A stretch of 13,300 nt of DNA from an uncultured Chloroflexota bacterium. Lineage in GTDB: Bacteria; Chloroflexota; Anaerolineae; Anaerolineales; Anaerolineaceae. Both the position numbers and the translations under genes were made by a program. The notes beneath the pieces were generated by a model. The model saw only the letters and a list, made by a program, of their open reading frames with translations. It was not told the DNA's origin and did no database searches. The stretch spans positions 1 through 13,300 of the forward strand of contig CADBKS010000064.1 in NCBI GenBank assembly GCA_902795255.1, in the 5' to 3' direction. Positions 12,205 to 13,300 of this stretch are shown piece by piece. Position 1 is the stretch's first letter, and each line of letters opens with the position of its first letter.

Positions 12205-12239
12205 CAACTGGCTACTGGCTACCGGCAGCTGGCTGCTGC
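12205..12239. repeat. heptamer array H (CTACTGG type)
   Basis: Five units: CAACTGG, CTACTGG, CTACCGG, CAGCTGG, CTGCTGC, then GCGAAGCG. Array F ends in the same CTACTGCGCGAAGCG-type junction. Confidence 0.75.
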
Positions 12240-12263
12240 GCGAAGCGCCTGCGACACCGCCAC

Positions 12264-12298
12264 TATTCACTTTTCACCCTTCACTTTTCTCTATTCAC
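12264..12298. repeat. heptamer array I (inverted GTGAA type)
   Basis: Five units: TATTCAC, TTTTCAC, CCTTCAC, TTTTCTC, TATTCAC. Read on the minus strand these are GTGAANN units, the family of array C in opposite orientation, next to a CGCGTTTCGGGCGAAGC inverted block (12299-12315). Confidence 0.75.
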
Positions 12299-12383
12299 CG
12301 CGTTTCGGGCGAAGCTCAAAACGCTTAAATGCCGAGATTCCCCGAACCCCGGCTTCTGACTGTTTTCCGCGCCAAGCGCTTCT

Positions 12384-12406
12384 CTTACCCCGTCGCGAAG
12401 CGACAC
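12384..12406. repeat. second copy of the element right-end block
   Basis: Identical to 12136-12158. It ends one base before the stop codon of the unrecognised gene at 12407. The intervening 12299-12383 shows only short GC-rich palindromic fragments (AAGCGCTT, CCCCGAACCCCGG) and no gene. Confidence 0.85.
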
Positions 12407-13300
12407 CTATTCCTGCTGAATCCTGAATCCTGACTCCTGAATCCTGCGCGAAGCGCGCTCCGCGAACCCAGGGGGAGCCAGATCCTGCTCCATCTGCCGG
12501 TACACCCGCAGCTGATACTCCTCGCACCAGCTGCCCGGCTCCATCAGGTCCGTGGACTTCCGGGCCTTCCAGAACGGCCATGTGACGGTCTCTTCTCCGG
12601 CCATCCGCATCGTCACCGTTCCTTCTTCCCAGTTGAAGACCACCGATTCACCCGTGATCCGGCCGTCTTCGCTGACGTAATCTTTCGGCAGGATATATTC
12701 GTCATGCTCGCTGTCATAAATGAAAGCATGCGCAGGCTGTTTCTTCCAGAGCGTGAAAACATCCGGCGGATACGGAACCCGCTGTCCCGCAGGAACGCGG
12801 TACGGCGGGAAGATCCGTGCAGGATAAAAACGGTGCCCCTCAGGGACCGCAAGCATCATGTCCAGAATATCTTTCCCGTGTTCCTTTGCGTACTTCATTT
12901 CAGGATCTTCATACGCTTCGCCGTGCAGGAATTTCCGCGCCCAGGCGATCTGGGTGTTCCGCGCACGGGTGGCAAACTGTATGCCTTCCATCAGCGCAGC
13001 CCGCTTCTTCCGGAGCACTTTTATATCGGCCGTCTTTTTTCGGAAACAGATATAATGCTTTTTCAGGTTCGTTTCGCGGATGTAGCTGTCCCTTCTGCAG
13101 ACATCCATAATATGGAGCGCTTTTTCCTGACGTTCCGCATCCGCGGGATACGCGCATATCTCCGAAGCCGCCGCCCGGATCAGATGAACGGAGGCTTTCG
13201 CCCACTCGGCAGCCTTTTCCGGCACCTCGTCCTTCTCCGGGGATGAAGTCATAAACGCTTCCCGCAGCTCGTCATAAAGCTCCTGCGCGTCCTTCAGAAT
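12407..13300 (-). CDS. unrecognised protein, 5' part beyond the window edge
   Basis: I do not recognise this family. The visible frame gives 297 residues and remains open to the right edge. Codons above the internal ATG at 13252 (I-L-K-D-A-Q-E-L-Y-D-E-L-R-E-A-F) look like a natural amphipathic helix, so the true start is probably outside the window. The N-terminal half is helical and rich in Lys, Arg and Ala (around 13030-13180), with a possible coiled-coil character. The C-terminal half looks like beta structure, with acidic and aromatic residues (H-D-E-Y-I-L-P, V-F-N-W-E-E-G-T-V-T-M-R-M). The last 15 or so residues are encoded by heptamer array J (R-I-Q-E-S-G-F-R-I-Q) and end at a TAG just outside the element-end block. 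No signal peptide or membrane segment is visible. It is transcribed in the same direction as the terminase gene, 628 bases upstream of it, so a phage origin is possible but not shown. Confidence 0.6.
   Translation of the reverse strand: MLKDAQELYDELREAFMTSSPEKDEVPEKAAEWAKASVHLIRAAASEICAYPADAERQEKALHIMDVCRRDSYIRETNLKKHYICFRKKTADIKVLRKKRAALMEGIQFATRARNTQIAWARKFLHGEAYEDPEMKYAKEHGKDILDMMLAVPEGHRFYPARIFPPYRVPAGQRVPYPPDVFTLWKKQPAHAFIYDSEHDEYILPKDYVSEDGRITGESVVFNWEEGTVTMRMAGEETVTWPFWKARKSTDLMEPGSWCEEYQLRVYRQMEQDLAPPGFAERASRRIQESGFRIQQE
12408..12442. repeat. heptamer array J (CCTGAAT type) inside the end of a coding frame
   Basis: Five units: TATTCCT, GCTGAAT, CCTGAAT, CCTGACT, CCTGAAT, then CCTGCGCGAAGCGCG. 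On the minus strand three heptamers make seven codons, which explains the R-I-Q-E-S-G-F / R-I-Q-Q-E echo at the C-terminus of the unrecognised protein. Confidence 0.85.

Noticed and set aside
9742..12442. CRISPR array
   Set aside because: The repeats are 7 bases, directly tandem, without 30-40 base spacers, and no cas gene is present.

Overview
The window looks like a chromosomal segment of a free-living bacterium of about 55-60% GC, with small AT-rich intergenic islands. The gene mix fits Chloroflexota (Anaerolineae) best: an archaeal/fungal-type aspartate-semialdehyde dehydrogenase, a type 2 isopentenyl-diphosphate isomerase beside a short-chain prenyl synthase, a secreted NBR1-type Ig protein on a Pro/Thr linker, and promoters placed for leaderless translation. 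A GC-rich rumen-type Clostridia genome is a possible alternative. This is inference from gene content, not from a phylogenetic marker.

Layout. 1-70: a terminator-like hairpin, perhaps closing an unseen + strand gene. 69-494 (-): dUTPase (dut) with a clear promoter at 543-571. 500-1026: an AT-rich divergent region whose right half holds a promoter, a Thr/Ile-rich leader peptide and mutually exclusive RNA hairpins, i.e. a threonine-type attenuator. 1027-3118 (+): asd and hom, the branch from aspartyl phosphate to homoserine. 3141-3165: a hairpin between convergent units. 3169-4839 (-): nahK (N-acetylhexosamine 1-kinase) followed by a PAP2 phosphatase. 4878-4914: a terminator closing the next operon. 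4946-9698 (-): a five-gene operon, fni, prenyl diphosphate synthase, folE, a HAD-like protein and a secreted NBR1-type Ig protein, joined by short gaps or 1-4 nt overlaps after prenyl synthase and folE. It is driven by a near-consensus promoter whose start point should coincide with the fni ATG.

9740-13300 is accessory. A complete phage-type terminase large subunit (10153-11778, -) and an unrecognised gene running off the right edge (12407->13300, -) are each followed by a repeat cassette. The two cassettes (about 9742-10157 and 11791-12442) share a grammar: arrays of 4-6 imperfect heptanucleotides, a GGTGACGCTTCGCG end, REP-like hairpins, an inverted GCGAAGCGACAC end, further heptamer arrays, then GCGCGAAGCG running into the 3' end of the next gene. 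At least ten heptamer arrays with different unit sequences but the same period of 7 are present. They supply the C-terminal codons and stop codons of both accessory genes and produce a false N-terminal extension of the terminase reading frame.

The two most interesting systems are the threonine-type attenuator and the heptamer/hairpin mosaic. No transposase, integrase, CRISPR array, tRNA or rRNA is visible.
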